Assembly: GCF_023973145.1 (NCBI RefSeq)
Contig: NZ_CP099546.1
Coordinates: 2,976,001 to 3,040,000 of the forward strand
Length of the DNA stretch: 64,000 nt
Reading direction: 5' to 3'
Source: Natronosalvus vescus
GTDB taxonomy: Archaea > Halobacteriota > Halobacteria > Halobacteriales > Natrialbaceae
Shown here: positions 36,509 to 45,387 of the stretch, one piece after another
How the letters are laid out: the number at the start of each line of letters is the position of its first letter
Position numbering within the stretch: position 1 is the stretch's first letter
Made by a program: the position numbers and the translations under genes
The notes under the pieces: model-generated
Told to the model about the DNA's origin: nothing
What the model saw: only the letters and a program-made list of their open reading frames with translations
The model's database searches: none

Positions 36509-37423
36509 GTGCCTTCCACAGAGACGCTCACTCGAGTGGCGATCGTTCTCGTTGCAATCGTCGCCATCGGCCTGGTCGCCGCAACGATCAGTTCTCCGAT
36601 CGATCCCGGGAGCGAAGGCCTCGGTCCGAACGACGGCGACGGCGATGGCGAAATCGGCCCCCAGCCGGTCGAACACGGCGAAACGACGACCATTCCGTCC
36701 TTTTTCATCTACCTCATCTACGCGATGGGGATCCTTGTCGCCATCGCCATCGTCTGGTACCTGATATACTACCGGCGGGACGCCGTCAAAGCACTCGCAC
36801 TCGTGATCGCTACAGCGGCGATCCTCGTAGGGATTCTCTACCTCCTGCTCGAGTTGGGGGTCGACCTACCGACAGAGGAGCAACAAAACCAGACTGTAGA
36901 ATCGCCCGGGGACGGCGAGCCCGGTGGTGGCGACGGTGGCGACGGTGAGGAAGACATCGTCACACGGGAACTGGGGCCCTTTCTCGGCTTTCTCGTCGTT
37001 CTCGCAATGATTTTCGTGGGGGGACTCCTGTTGAGTGCTCGTTCGTCGTCGACCGACGAGAAACTACCAACCGAGTCGACGGACGCTCAACCGGACGAAC
37101 AGGCCGCCGTCGCCGCCGCGGCCGGCAGAGCGGCGAATCGGATTAGCGCTGACAGTACGGAAGACGTCGACAACGAAGTGTACCGGGCCTGGCGGGAGAT
37201 GACCCAGTTGCTCGAGGTCGACCGCCCCGAGACGACGACACCCGGAGAGTTCGCGACTGCTGCCACCGAGGCAGGCCTCGAGCGAGAGCACGTCGACGAA
37301 CTCACGCGGTTGTTCGAGGACGTCCGCTACGGCCACGAGGCGACAACGGCCGAGCGGGAAGAGCGAGCCGTGACGATCCTTCGTGCGATCGAATCCGCGT
37401 ACGGTGGCGGTGATGACGAATGA
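36509..37423 (+). CDS. DUF4129 domain membrane protein
   Basis: A 304-residue protein read from the GTG at 36509; a TTG one codon earlier is less likely. There is an N-terminal membrane helix, a Gly/Asp-rich external loop (about 30-55), two helices near residues 70-115, an acidic Gly-rich loop and a fourth helix (LGPFLGFLVVLAMIFVGGLLL). The C-terminal cytoplasmic domain (about 220-300) with EVYRAWREMTQLLEV, TPGEFATAA and LTRLFEDVRYG is DUF4129. In bacteria and Archaea DUF4129 genes accompany DUF58 and MoxR ATPases in an uncharacterised envelope-related module. The stop overlaps the DUF58 start by 4 nt. Confidence 0.88.
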   Translation: MPSTETLTRVAIVLVAIVAIGLVAATISSPIDPGSEGLGPNDGDGDGEIGPQPVEHGETTTIPSFFIYLIYAMGILVAIAIVWYLIYYRRDAVKALALVIATAAILVGILYLLLELGVDLPTEEQQNQTVESPGDGEPGGGDGGDGEEDIVTRELGPFLGFLVVLAMIFVGGLLLSARSSSTDEKLPTESTDAQPDEQAAVAAAAGRAANRISADSTEDVDNEVYRAWREMTQLLEVDRPETTTPGEFATAATEAGLEREHVDELTRLFEDVRYGHEATTAEREERAVTILRAIESAYGGGDDE

Positions 37424-39384
37424 ACGGGCGACGTCTCGCACTGGGTGTTGGCGTACTTCTGTTCTTCGTTGGCGTGCTCGCCATCCTCGGCATCACGTAC
37501 CTATCGGTTTCGCGGAACGCCATTTTCTTGATCGGTCTCGTCGTCATCCTGGCCGCGCTCAGCGGCCTGAGCAGCCGACGGGAAAAACGGCGCATTGCGG
37601 ACACGACCGATCCCGAACATCGAGCCACGGTTTCGACCCCGGGCCACGACCTGTCGAGGACGATCAACCAGTTCCGTACGGAGACGTACGGTTTCGCCGC
37701 TGACTCCCAGCGAATCGTCGAAGGGCTTCACGGCGCGGCCCTTGCCGTCCTCACCCGTTTCGATGGGCAGTCGGAGGCGGAGGCACTCGATCGAATCGAG
37801 AACGGTACCTGGACGGAGGACGACCGTGCTGCTGCCTTCCTCTCGTCCGATCTGGAGGCACCGACCAGATCCGTTCGGAACCGATTGGCAGCCGTGTTCG
37901 ACAGCCGAACGACGTTCAGACAGGACGTCAGTCGAACCGCTGCCACCATCGCCAGTATCGGCTACGGTGGGTTGGGCGAACGACCAGTTGCGACGGACAT
38001 TCCACAGTACGACCCGGAGGAACTCGATGACGTCACCCCACGAACGACGACTCTGAGCGTATCCGAGGTAACCGAACGCGCTGCCCGAGAGACGGGGTAC
38101 TGGACGGGCGTCGGTGCCCTCTCGTTGTTGGCTGTGGGTATCGGCGCGATAGCGGAATCGCCCGGCGTCGTGCTCGCCGGTGTCGTCGGTGTTGGCTACG
38201 CCGGGTCCGCCCACCTCCGCGTTGCGCCCCACCCGAATATTTCCCTCGAGCGAACGCTCAGCAACGAGACCCCTGATCCTGGCGAGGAGGTGGCGGTCAC
38301 CGTTACGATCACGAACGAGTCTGCCAGCTTCATTCCGGATCTCAGACTCATCGACGGTGTCCCGGCGGGCCTGGCGCTTACCGACGGGTCGGCACGACTT
38401 GGCACGAGCCTCAGACCCGAGGAGTCGGTCACGCTCGAGTACACCGTGACGGCCCGACGGGGCACTCACACGTTCGATCCGGCGCTCGTGATCACCCGTG
38501 ATCTCTCGCGGTCGAGCGAACGCGAGTGCTACGTCGGGACGGAGACGACGCTCGTGTCCCAGCCACTTCTGCGCCCGCTCGCCGCGACGATGCCGCTTCG
38601 ACCGGCCGCGGCCGCCTTCTCGGGGCAGTTGACCACGGCCGAAGCCGGCGAGGGAATGCAGTTCCACTCCGTGCGCGAGTATCGACGCAACGATCCGCTC
38701 AACCGCATCGACTGGAACCGACACGCCCGCTCGGGTGAGTTGGCGACCCTCGAGTTCCACGAAGAGCGCGCCGCACGCGTGCTCATTCTGATCGACGCGC
38801 GAAAGGCGTCCTACCTCGCGCCGAAGCCGGATGCACCCCACGCCGTCGACCGCGCTGTCGAAGCCGCCGGTTTGATCGCGGCGTCGCTGCTTGATGCCGG
38901 TGATACGGTCGGTCTCGCCGCCCTGGGGCCGGTCAACCGTACAGATACGAGACAGATCAACCTGCGTGATACCTGCTGGCTAGCCCCCTCCTCCGGTCAG
39001 CATCACCGCATCCAGTTCAGCGAACTGCTGGCGAGCCACCCGCAGTTCGCGACGGAGCCACCCCGCGGAAAGACACAGTGGCAGCCACAGCTCAGGATGA
39101 TCCGCCGTCGGCTCTCCGCCGAGACGCAAATTCTGTTCATCAGCCCGCTCTGTGATGCCACCGCCACCCGAATCGTACGGCGTCTTGACGCGCGCGGTCA
39201 CGCATTGACGGTGCTCAGCCCGGATCCGACCGCCGAGCGGACGACCAGCCAGCAACTCGCTCGCGTCGCTCGGCGCATTCGCCGGTTCGACCTCCAGCGG
39301 GCTGGAGTTCCGGTCATCGACTGGTCGGCAGACGAAACCATCGACGAGGTCATTGCACGAGCCAACGCGGGTGAGAACCGATGA
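37420..39384 (+). CDS. DUF58 protein with N-terminal DUF7269-like membrane domain (fusion)
   Basis: A 654-residue protein. Residues 1-200 resemble the haloarchaeal DUF7269 module: two membrane helices, then a soluble helical part (STPGHDLSRTINQFRTETYG). A second helix pair lies near 225-265, followed by a beta domain of the conserved-repeat (DUF11-like) type (about 270-365). The DUF58 region starts near 400, with the signature FHSVREYRRNDPLNRIDWNRHARSGEL and a VWA-like end with the VLILIDAR strand. DUF58 partners MoxR AAA ATPases in other genomes. Here DUF7269 and DUF58 look joined in one reading frame. The start overlaps the DUF4129 stop. The function is not known. Confidence 0.85.
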   Translation: MNGRRLALGVGVLLFFVGVLAILGITYLSVSRNAIFLIGLVVILAALSGLSSRREKRRIADTTDPEHRATVSTPGHDLSRTINQFRTETYGFAADSQRIVEGLHGAALAVLTRFDGQSEAEALDRIENGTWTEDDRAAAFLSSDLEAPTRSVRNRLAAVFDSRTTFRQDVSRTAATIASIGYGGLGERPVATDIPQYDPEELDDVTPRTTTLSVSEVTERAARETGYWTGVGALSLLAVGIGAIAESPGVVLAGVVGVGYAGSAHLRVAPHPNISLERTLSNETPDPGEEVAVTVTITNESASFIPDLRLIDGVPAGLALTDGSARLGTSLRPEESVTLEYTVTARRGTHTFDPALVITRDLSRSSERECYVGTETTLVSQPLLRPLAATMPLRPAAAAFSGQLTTAEAGEGMQFHSVREYRRNDPLNRIDWNRHARSGELATLEFHEERAARVLILIDARKASYLAPKPDAPHAVDRAVEAAGLIAASLLDAGDTVGLAALGPVNRTDTRQINLRDTCWLAPSSGQHHRIQFSELLASHPQFATEPPRGKTQWQPQLRMIRRRLSAETQILFISPLCDATATRIVRRLDARGHALTVLSPDPTAERTTSQQLARVARRIRRFDLQRAGVPVIDWSADETIDEVIARANAGENR

Positions 39385-39881
39385 TCGAAGTCACCAGACG
39401 CCCGACGCGGATTTCGAGTGTAGCTGCGACGCTCGCGGGCGGTGTCGCCGTCCTCTCGGCAGCCCTGGGTGGGCCGGCCGGCCCGACCGTTGGATTGGTC
39501 GGATTCCTCGTACTTGGTCTCGGTCTCCACCGCGGAATCTACGGCGCAGTCGACATCGGTGCCGGACTGGTGTTCCTGGGCGTCCTCTTCGGCGGGCTCC
39601 AGGGTGCGCCCGTCGAAGCGACGGTGCTCGGTGCCGTCACCGCGCTGGTAGCCTGGGATCTCGGTACCAGCGCCGTCGAACTCGGCTCCCAGCTCGGCCG
39701 GGAAGCCGACACTCGTCGTCTCGAGGGGGTACAGCTACTCTCGAGTCTCTCCGTCGGGTTGCTGACGGCGACGGTTGGCTACGGTGCGTACGTGTTCGGT
39801 GCCGGCGGCCAGCCCGCGGGTGCGGTGGTGCTCCTGTTGCTGTCGGTGTTGTTCGTGGTCGTCGGGCTGAAAGGTCGCTAG
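39381..39881 (+). CDS. DUF7519-like small membrane protein
   Basis: A 166-residue protein with about five hydrophobic segments (SVAATLAGGVAVLSAALGG, VGLVGFLVLGLGL, DIGAGLVFLGVLFGG, TVLGAVTALVAWDLG, VLLLLSVLFVVVGLKG). The soluble loop SAVELGSQLGREADTRRLEG lies between helices four and five. It is the usual last partner of the haloarchaeal DUF4129/DUF7269/DUF58 set, and its ATG overlaps the DUF58 stop by 4 nt. No catalytic motif is visible. The family assignment rests mainly on context. Confidence 0.75.
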   Translation: MIEVTRRPTRISSVAATLAGGVAVLSAALGGPAGPTVGLVGFLVLGLGLHRGIYGAVDIGAGLVFLGVLFGGLQGAPVEATVLGAVTALVAWDLGTSAVELGSQLGREADTRRLEGVQLLSSLSVGLLTATVGYGAYVFGAGGQPAGAVVLLLLSVLFVVVGLKGR

Positions 39882-39935
39882 AGCGAAAGCGACTCGAGCG
39901 GGTTCGTAACAGAGACACTACCTGCTGTTGAACCC

Positions 39936-40913
39936 CTAGACGCCGATGTACTCCTCGTTCAACTCCCAGTCGCCGGCCTCGTTTCGCACCATATACTCGC
40001 CGTAGTAGGGGACTCGGTTGGCGACGACCGCTCGAAACGCCTCCCGGATCTCGGCTTTCGTCATCTCCCCCATCGGGCGCAGGTCGTCGTTTCGGTTGAG
40101 ACAGCCTTTCAGATAGCCCTGATGGGTGACCCGGACGCGGTGGCAGTTCGCACAGAAGGTGGGGTTCTCGACGGGATCGACGATTTCGACCATGCCACGA
40201 CCCGTGCCGTCGTCCGCGCCGATCCAGTAGCGCTTGCGGTCGTGCATCTCGCGATGTTCGACCTCCTCTGCCTGTTCGGCGAGCCAGTCGTGAACGCGCT
40301 GGATGTCGACGTTCCACTCCGGTTTGCCCGTCAACTCGGGCATGTACTCGATCAACTGGAGCTGGAGGCCGTCGTTTTCGGCGACGTGGTCGACCATCTC
40401 GGGGACGTACCCCGCCGTGTGCTCGAAGACGACCATGTTGAGTTTGACCGGATCGAGCCCTGCATCCAGGGCCGCGTGGACACCTTCGATCACCTTGTCG
40501 TAGGCCCCGCTTTTCGTTACCGCGGCGAACGCCTCGGGATCGAGCGCATCCTGGGAGACGTTGACCCGCTCGAGACCAGCGTCGACGAGCGCCTCGGCCC
40601 GACCGGGGAGGAAGGTGCCGTTGGTCGTGAGCGAGACCTCCATCGAATTCGGTGTCCGGGTGATGATCTCCTCGAGATCCTCCCTGAGCATCGGTTCGCC
40701 ACCGGTGAATTTGACGGCCGTCACGTCGAACTCCGCGGCAACCTCGAGAAAGCGAACGACGTCGTCGGTGTCCATCTCGTCGTCCTGGGGGGCCATCGGC
40801 CCACGCGTGTCGCCCAACCCCTCGTTGTGACAGTAGACGCAGTCGAAATTACACCGATCGGTGAGCGAGACCCGAACCCCGGTTACCTCGCGTCCGAAGT
40901 CGTCGGTGAGCAT
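39936..40913 (-). CDS. moaA: GTP 3',8-cyclase MoaA (molybdenum cofactor synthesis)
   Basis: A 325-residue radical SAM enzyme that rearranges GTP to 3',8-cyclo-GTP, the first step of molybdopterin synthesis. The ATG at 40913 gives [20 protein letters not shown], followed by the SAM-cluster motif [19 protein letters not shown] binds SAM, and LTTNGTFL follows. The second cluster near the C-terminus is formed by CANC and the Cys of LKGCL. The product would serve the formate dehydrogenase-like enzyme at 8.5-10.6 kb and any molybdenum partner of the NrfD complex. It is monocistronic. Confidence 0.95.
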   Translation of the reverse strand: MLTDDFGREVTGVRVSLTDRCNFDCVYCHNEGLGDTRGPMAPQDDEMDTDDVVRFLEVAAEFDVTAVKFTGGEPMLREDLEEIITRTPNSMEVSLTTNGTFLPGRAEALVDAGLERVNVSQDALDPEAFAAVTKSGAYDKVIEGVHAALDAGLDPVKLNMVVFEHTAGYVPEMVDHVAENDGLQLQLIEYMPELTGKPEWNVDIQRVHDWLAEQAEEVEHREMHDRKRYWIGADDGTGRGMVEIVDPVENPTFCANCHRVRVTHQGYLKGCLNRNDDLRPMGEMTKAEIREAFRAVVANRVPYYGEYMVRNEAGDWELNEEYIGV

Positions 40914-41117
40914 GCGAGACAATTGCGGTCGGATCCGCTTAAACACGTGGGCTTCACCGGCAGTTATGTAACCATTCGTGGTTACGTGCCAGGGCCGAAG
41001 AGCGGACGCATTCGGTTCACGCACGGCATGGTATGTGTCATCCGTGGGGGACATGTGCCAGATTGAGCCGGGCCCAGAAGCCCAACAGCTACCCCACTCG
41101 AGGTCGGAGGGAGTGGT

Positions 41118-41336
41118 ATGGATCGCGAGATGCTCGACGACCAGCGTGAACTCGTCGCCCTGATCGAAGACGCCGGCTGGGAGGTAACCGGCCTCGAGCT
41201 GTCCGCCTACGACAGTCCGTGGGTGGACGAGGACGCGCCGGAAGCGGAAGTGACGATTACAGCCAGAAAACCCTACGACGATGGGACGGAGGAGGACGAT
41301 TCGGACGAAGACGAGAGTCCGTTCCGGATCAGCTGA
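41118..41336 (+). CDS. Small acidic protein of unknown function
   Basis: A 72-residue protein, [20 protein letters not shown], with a short beta-hairpin-like core ([27 protein letters not shown]) and an Asp/Glu tail ending PFRIS. The amphipathic start and halophilic composition argue for a real gene. It is convergent with rtcB and lies alone. I do not recognise the family and infer no function. Confidence 0.65.
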   Translation: MDREMLDDQRELVALIEDAGWEVTGLELSAYDSPWVDEDAPEAEVTITARKPYDDGTEEDDSDEDESPFRIS

Positions 41337-41410
41337 TCGGCGCTCGAGACTGACTGATCACCGGCGGTACCGGGAACCCCAAAAATCGGTCTCGAGCCAG
41401 CGACGCGTCG

Positions 41411-42874
41411 TCACCCCTTGATGTTGCAGACCGGGAACGTCCGGGCCACTTTATCGCCGATGCCGAGTTCGTCGGAGACACGTACGACCTCGTCGACGTC
41501 CTTGTAGACGCCCGGCGCTTCCTCGGCGATCGTCGCTCCCGACTGGGCTTTGACGAAGATCTGTTGCTGGGACTCGAGTTCGTCCCGAACGTCCTCGCCC
41601 CAGTAGTCCTTTTTCGCCTGGGTACGGCTCATCAGCCGACCAGCGCCGTGGGCCGTCGACCCAAACGTAAGATCGAGCGAGTTCTCGCCCCCACGGAGGA
41701 CGTAGCTTCCGGCACCCATGCTGCCGGGGATGATCACCGGCTGGCCGACGTCGCGATAGGCCTTCGGGACGTCTGGATGGCCGGCAGGGAACGCCCGCGT
41801 CGCCCCTTTCCGGTGGACGAACAGTTCTCGCTGTTCGCCCTCGACGGTGTGGTTTTCCTTCTTGGCGATGTTGTGGGCGACGTCGTACAGCAATTCCATC
41901 TCCATCGACTGCCAGGAGCGATCGAACACGTCCGCGAAGACTTCCCGCGTGCGGTGCATGATTAGCTGCCGGTTGACCCAGGCGAAGTTGATCGCCGCAT
42001 TCATCGCCGCGTAGTAGTCCTCGGCCAGCTGTGAGCCAGCGGGCGCAGCCGCCAGCTCTTTGTCCGGCAACTGGTTCAACAGCCCACCGTGTTGACGCTC
42101 GATCTTTCGCAGGTAGTCGTTACACGTCTGGTGACCCAGTCCGCGCGAGCCACAGTGGATCAACACCACGATCTGGTCTTCCGCGAGCCCGAAGGCCTCG
42201 CCGACCGCGTCGTCGAAGATGTCGGTCACACGCTGTACCTCGAGGAAGTGGTTCCCGGAGCCGAGTGAGCCGACCTGGTTTTTGCCCCGATCCTTGGCCT
42301 TCTGGCTGATCTTCGAGGCGTCGGCTCCGGCTCGAACGCCCTCGTCCTCACAGTGAGCAAGGTCGTCTTCGACGGCGTGGCCTGCCTCCAGCGCCCAGTC
42401 GACGCCGCGCTCGAGTATCTGCTCGATCGTTTCGACGTCAGTTTCGACGACGCCGCCACCACCGAGCCCCGACGGGATGGCCTCGAAGAGGGCCTCGACG
42501 AGTGCCTCCTCCCGGCCCTGGAGGTCGTCGTAGGTCAGGTTCGTTCGCATCATTCTGACGCCGCAGTTGATGTCGTAGCCGACCGACCCCGGCGAGATAC
42601 AGCCGTTTTCGGCGTCCATCGCGCCCACGCCGCCGACCGGGAAGCCGTACCCCTGGTGACCGTCGGGCATGCAGATGGCGTACTTCGTGATCCCCGGGAG
42701 GTGGGTCGCGTTGCGCAACTGTTCGAGCGTGCGATCCTCGCTGATCTCCTCGAGCAGGGATTCACTGGCCAGCACACGGGCTGGAACGCGCATGGGGCCT
42801 TCCTGTGGTAGCTCCCAGACGTGCTCTCGAATCTGTTCGAGCACGATGCCGTCGGCGTCGAACGTCTTGGTCAT
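41411..42874 (-). CDS. rtcB: RNA-splicing ligase RtcB
   Basis: A 487-residue GTP-dependent RNA ligase joining 2',3'-cyclic phosphate ends to 5'-OH ends, the tRNA-exon ligase of Archaea. Conserved blocks are CMPDGHQGYGFPVGG, ISPGSVGYDINCGVRM (metal-binding Cys/Asp), GSLGSGNHFLEVQ, HCGSRGLGHQ and the guanylation loop TAHGAGRLMSR with the nucleophilic His. It ends VFPVCNIKG-like (FPVCNIKG). No intein is present. Archease, its activator, is encoded 1.3 kb upstream on the same strand with one DoxX gene between. Confidence 0.97.
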   Translation of the reverse strand: MTKTFDADGIVLEQIREHVWELPQEGPMRVPARVLASESLLEEISEDRTLEQLRNATHLPGITKYAICMPDGHQGYGFPVGGVGAMDAENGCISPGSVGYDINCGVRMMRTNLTYDDLQGREEALVEALFEAIPSGLGGGGVVETDVETIEQILERGVDWALEAGHAVEDDLAHCEDEGVRAGADASKISQKAKDRGKNQVGSLGSGNHFLEVQRVTDIFDDAVGEAFGLAEDQIVVLIHCGSRGLGHQTCNDYLRKIERQHGGLLNQLPDKELAAAPAGSQLAEDYYAAMNAAINFAWVNRQLIMHRTREVFADVFDRSWQSMEMELLYDVAHNIAKKENHTVEGEQRELFVHRKGATRAFPAGHPDVPKAYRDVGQPVIIPGSMGAGSYVLRGGENSLDLTFGSTAHGAGRLMSRTQAKKDYWGEDVRDELESQQQIFVKAQSGATIAEEAPGVYKDVDEVVRVSDELGIGDKVARTFPVCNIKG

Positions 42875-42931
42875 ACTCGACGATGGGACGTGCAGGCTGA
42901 AAGGTGTTGCCAGGTCGTGCCCGTCGAGTGG

Positions 42932-44023
42932 TTAGTCTGCGGCCGCTGATGCCACGGCGTCCTCGAGTTCGGCTTCGACGGTCTCGAGGCGGTTGTCGAC
43001 CGAGTACGGGCCTGCGCCGGTGATCAACAGCACCGACGCCATCCCGAAGAGGGCGACGTGGGCCAGGACGGGATCGTCGGGCAACGCGAAGAGCGTTAGC
43101 GTGAACATTGCGATCGCCGTCGCCGCGCTGGCTCGGGTAAAGAGGCCGAGAATCAGGGCAATTCCGAGTGCCGTCTCGGTTAGCCCCGCACCAATCACCC
43201 ACAGTTCGGGGCTCACCGGGACGACGTTCGTGAGGTCGTACCGATCGACCACGGCGAGTGCGATGCCTGGTCGAAGCAGTTTCTGGCCGGTGCCGAGGTA
43301 GATGAACGTGAGTCCCAGTCCGACGCGAGTGACGGTCGGAACAAATTGCTCGTAGGATGCGATCCACGTCTGAAAGCGTGTGGCGACGTCGTACACCCGA
43401 TCGATGCGACCGTACAGCGTTCCCGGCCCGCCGGCCACCCGCTGGAGGACGTGATCGCCGCTTGGCTGACCGCTCCCAACGAGTGCTATTGCGAGGAGGC
43501 CACCCACGAACTCGAGTTGTAACAGCAAGGTCGGCCAGGTGAGCAGACCGACGAGGTAGACGGCGAGGGTGACGAGCGCGACGAGTCGTGTGGCCAGCCC
43601 GAACAGGAGAAGAAAGCCCAGAGCCACCTGCAGTAGACGAACCTCGATCTCGAGAGCGGGACTGACGAAGTAGCCGCTGAACCCGGCACCGATGAGGGGA
43701 ATGCCGAAGGAGATGCGAAGGAGCCACGGCACGAACTCTGTGTACTCGCGCATGGCGGTTCGGAAGGCGGCAACGTCTCTGGGAACCGGTTTCACCCACA
43801 GATACCCCGCCAGCGCGAACACCACGGCGAGTCCACCTGCTACGAGCACTCCCACGATAGCCGGATCGGTGAATGCGTCGGCCAAAAACTCGCTCGCGCT
43901 GACGTCGTGTTCCTCGTCGACGACGTACTCCTCGTGGGCGCTGACGGGCGCTGTGGTAAGGAGGAACAGCAGCGACAGGCCGATTGTGGCGACTCCGCTC
44001 GTGACGTGATGACGTCGCGCCAT
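42932..44023 (-). CDS. DoxX-family membrane protein with N-terminal signal
   Basis: A 363-residue protein from the ATG at 44023. A signal-like helix (TSGVATIGLSLLFLLTTAPVSA) is followed by HEEYVVDEEHDVSASEF, a helix, and then two DoxX-like four-helix units. The first starts LLRISFGIPLIGAGFSGYF, the second RVGLGLTFIYLGTGQKLLRPG. DoxX proteins occur with thiosulfate:quinone oxidoreductases and redox-stress proteins, but a duplicated form has no assigned reaction. The spacing of 57 bp to rtcB suggests cotranscription. A functional link to RNA ligation is not evident. Confidence 0.82.
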   Translation of the reverse strand: MARRHHVTSGVATIGLSLLFLLTTAPVSAHEEYVVDEEHDVSASEFLADAFTDPAIVGVLVAGGLAVVFALAGYLWVKPVPRDVAAFRTAMREYTEFVPWLLRISFGIPLIGAGFSGYFVSPALEIEVRLLQVALGFLLLFGLATRLVALVTLAVYLVGLLTWPTLLLQLEFVGGLLAIALVGSGQPSGDHVLQRVAGGPGTLYGRIDRVYDVATRFQTWIASYEQFVPTVTRVGLGLTFIYLGTGQKLLRPGIALAVVDRYDLTNVVPVSPELWVIGAGLTETALGIALILGLFTRASAATAIAMFTLTLFALPDDPVLAHVALFGMASVLLITGAGPYSVDNRLETVEAELEDAVASAAAD

Positions 44024-44188
44024 AGCTGCCCGTACTCCAGCCACGAATAAAAGCACACAGTCGATCACGTTGACAGGCCAGAGTCGGCCGCTCGAGTGAC
44101 GAGCGACAGGACGAGGTGTACAGTGTCGAGAAATCGTCGGGAACCACAGACGCCAGGTGCGTGCGGTGATCAGTTAGCGAGGGATTGG

Positions 44189-44671
44189 TTACACGTCGAA
44201 GACGACGTACGCCTCCCACCCGGCGTCGACCTCCTCGAGGCGCATCTCGGAGTAGGTGACGGCCTTGATCTCGCGGGCGTCGATGTCAGAGAGCGGAACG
44301 CCGCGGGCAGTGGCCTCGAGTCGCCAGGCATCCAGGTCGTCTCCCTCGTCCGTTTCAGGCTCTTCCGCGAGCCGTTCGACCCGGTTTTCGACGGGAAGCT
44401 CGAGGCGCACGTCGCGAAGATAGATGAGTTCGTCCAGGTACTCGAACAGGAGCGCCTCGCGGTTCTCGGCGGTGACTGCGAGCGAGAATCGATCCGTCGA
44501 CGCGCCGGGAGCAGCGTCGTCAGGGGTGGGAGGAGCAGCGTCACCGGCGGCGATCTCATCACAGGAGGCCCCGGCTAACCCGTCGGCGACGGCCGCAAAC
44601 GTCGACTCGAGTGACTCCCCCCTCGCGGCGACCGCGATGTCCGCGGTGTGGGCGCGGAGTTCGTAGCTCAT
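44189..44671 (-). CDS. Archease (RtcB activator)
   Basis: A 160-residue protein starting MSYELRAHTADIAVAARG, the archease signature with the metal-binding Asp in HTADIA. It has a haloarchaeal Ala/Pro/Asp-rich insert near residues 45-65, then FEYLDELIYLRDV, IKAVTYSEMRLEE and the terminal WEAYVVFDV. Archease speeds RtcB guanylation and turnover. The ATG at 44671 is chosen over one seven codons upstream. It is in the same orientation as rtcB. Confidence 0.94.
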   Translation of the reverse strand: MSYELRAHTADIAVAARGESLESTFAAVADGLAGASCDEIAAGDAAPPTPDDAAPGASTDRFSLAVTAENREALLFEYLDELIYLRDVRLELPVENRVERLAEEPETDEGDDLDAWRLEATARGVPLSDIDAREIKAVTYSEMRLEEVDAGWEAYVVFDV

Positions 44672-44737
44672 ACGTGTTGGAGCGTACCCCACCCAGTGCC
44701 CTATGTTCGTCGATCTATAGGCGGTGCAGGGCGAGAA

Positions 44738-44758
44738 CCCCGACCCTTGGGGTCGGGG
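44738..44758. repeat. Left-end hairpin of the IS605-type element
   Basis: CCCCGACCC-TTG-GGGTCGGGG is a perfect 9-bp stem with a 3-nt loop, just beyond the tnpA stop codon. Such subterminal imperfect palindromes are what TnpA binds as single-stranded DNA. Confidence 0.65.
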
Positions 44759-44776
44759 GTGAAGCCCGTCGAAGGA

Positions 44777-45175
44777 CTACACATGCTCACTACGGTTGAT
44801 GTACTGTTCAATCGTTTCCCGACTCACCTCTCCTGCCGTCCCCACGTAGAATGAACGCTCCCAACACCCACCGCCCCAATACAACGACCGCATCACTTCG
44901 GGATATTCTGACCACAATCTCCGTGCTGTCACGCTCTTCAACCGTAATACAATCTCACTTGGCGCGTGTTTCGGATGCGCTCCCAGGAACACATGAACGT
45001 GGTCAGGGGAGATATGCAACGACCGCAACTCGGTGTCGTTCCGCTCGATAATCACATGGAACTCCGATTCCAATGTCTCTGCAACGTAGTCGAGAAACGA
45101 GTGTCGATACCGAGGGCACCACACGAAGTGGTAGTTGATATTGTACACCGTGTGGTTTGAACGAGTCACCTCCAT
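44777..45175 (-). CDS. tnpA: IS200/IS605 transposase TnpA
   Basis: A 132-residue Y1 transposase from the ATG at 45175. It has YHFVWCPRYRH at the N-terminus, the HUH metal motif in SPDHVHVFLGAHP and the nucleophile Tyr in ETIEQYINRS. All are present, so the enzyme looks active. It cuts and rejoins single-stranded DNA at the element ends, recognising the subterminal hairpins. It is transcribed away from tnpB; the starts are about 210 bp apart with the small RHH gene in the gap. Confidence 0.93.
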   Translation of the reverse strand: MEVTRSNHTVYNINYHFVWCPRYRHSFLDYVAETLESEFHVIIERNDTELRSLHISPDHVHVFLGAHPKHAPSEIVLRLKSVTARRLWSEYPEVMRSLYWGGGCWERSFYVGTAGEVSRETIEQYINRSEHV

Positions 45176-45237
45176 ACACACCGCACGACGTAACAACATT
45201 TAAGTCAATGTGTTAATAAGTATTTACTGCAAATAAG

Positions 45238-45378
45238 ATGGCGCGACGATTCACCGTCGATTTCGAGGAGGACTTCTACAAAGACTTCTCGAAGAAATGC
45301 ATCGACGAAGACCGAACGAAAGCCGATGTCGTACGCAAACTTCTCCGCGAGTGGACGTACGACGAAGACACCGAGTGA
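45238..45378 (+). CDS. Small ribbon-helix-helix (CopG-like) protein in the IS element
   Basis: A 46-residue protein, MARRFTVDFEEDFYKDFSKK then CIDEDRTKADVVRKLLREW. One beta strand (RRFTVDF) followed by two helices is the ribbon-helix-helix DNA-binding fold. It lies immediately upstream of tnpB, 9 bp apart, between the two transposon genes, and covers the divergent promoter region. It could repress tnpA and tnpB or be coupled to tnpB. Genes under 60 codons are easily missed, but the fold pattern and location support it. Confidence 0.72.
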   Translation: MARRFTVDFEEDFYKDFSKKCIDEDRTKADVVRKLLREWTYDEDTE

Positions 45379-45387
45379 GTTTCACGC

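Noticed and set aside
42762-44219. Long Arg-rich frame overlapping the DoxX gene on the same strand
   Set aside because: Composition (very high Arg, no acidic bias) is wrong for a haloarchaeal protein, and the DoxX frame has helices and a signal sequence.
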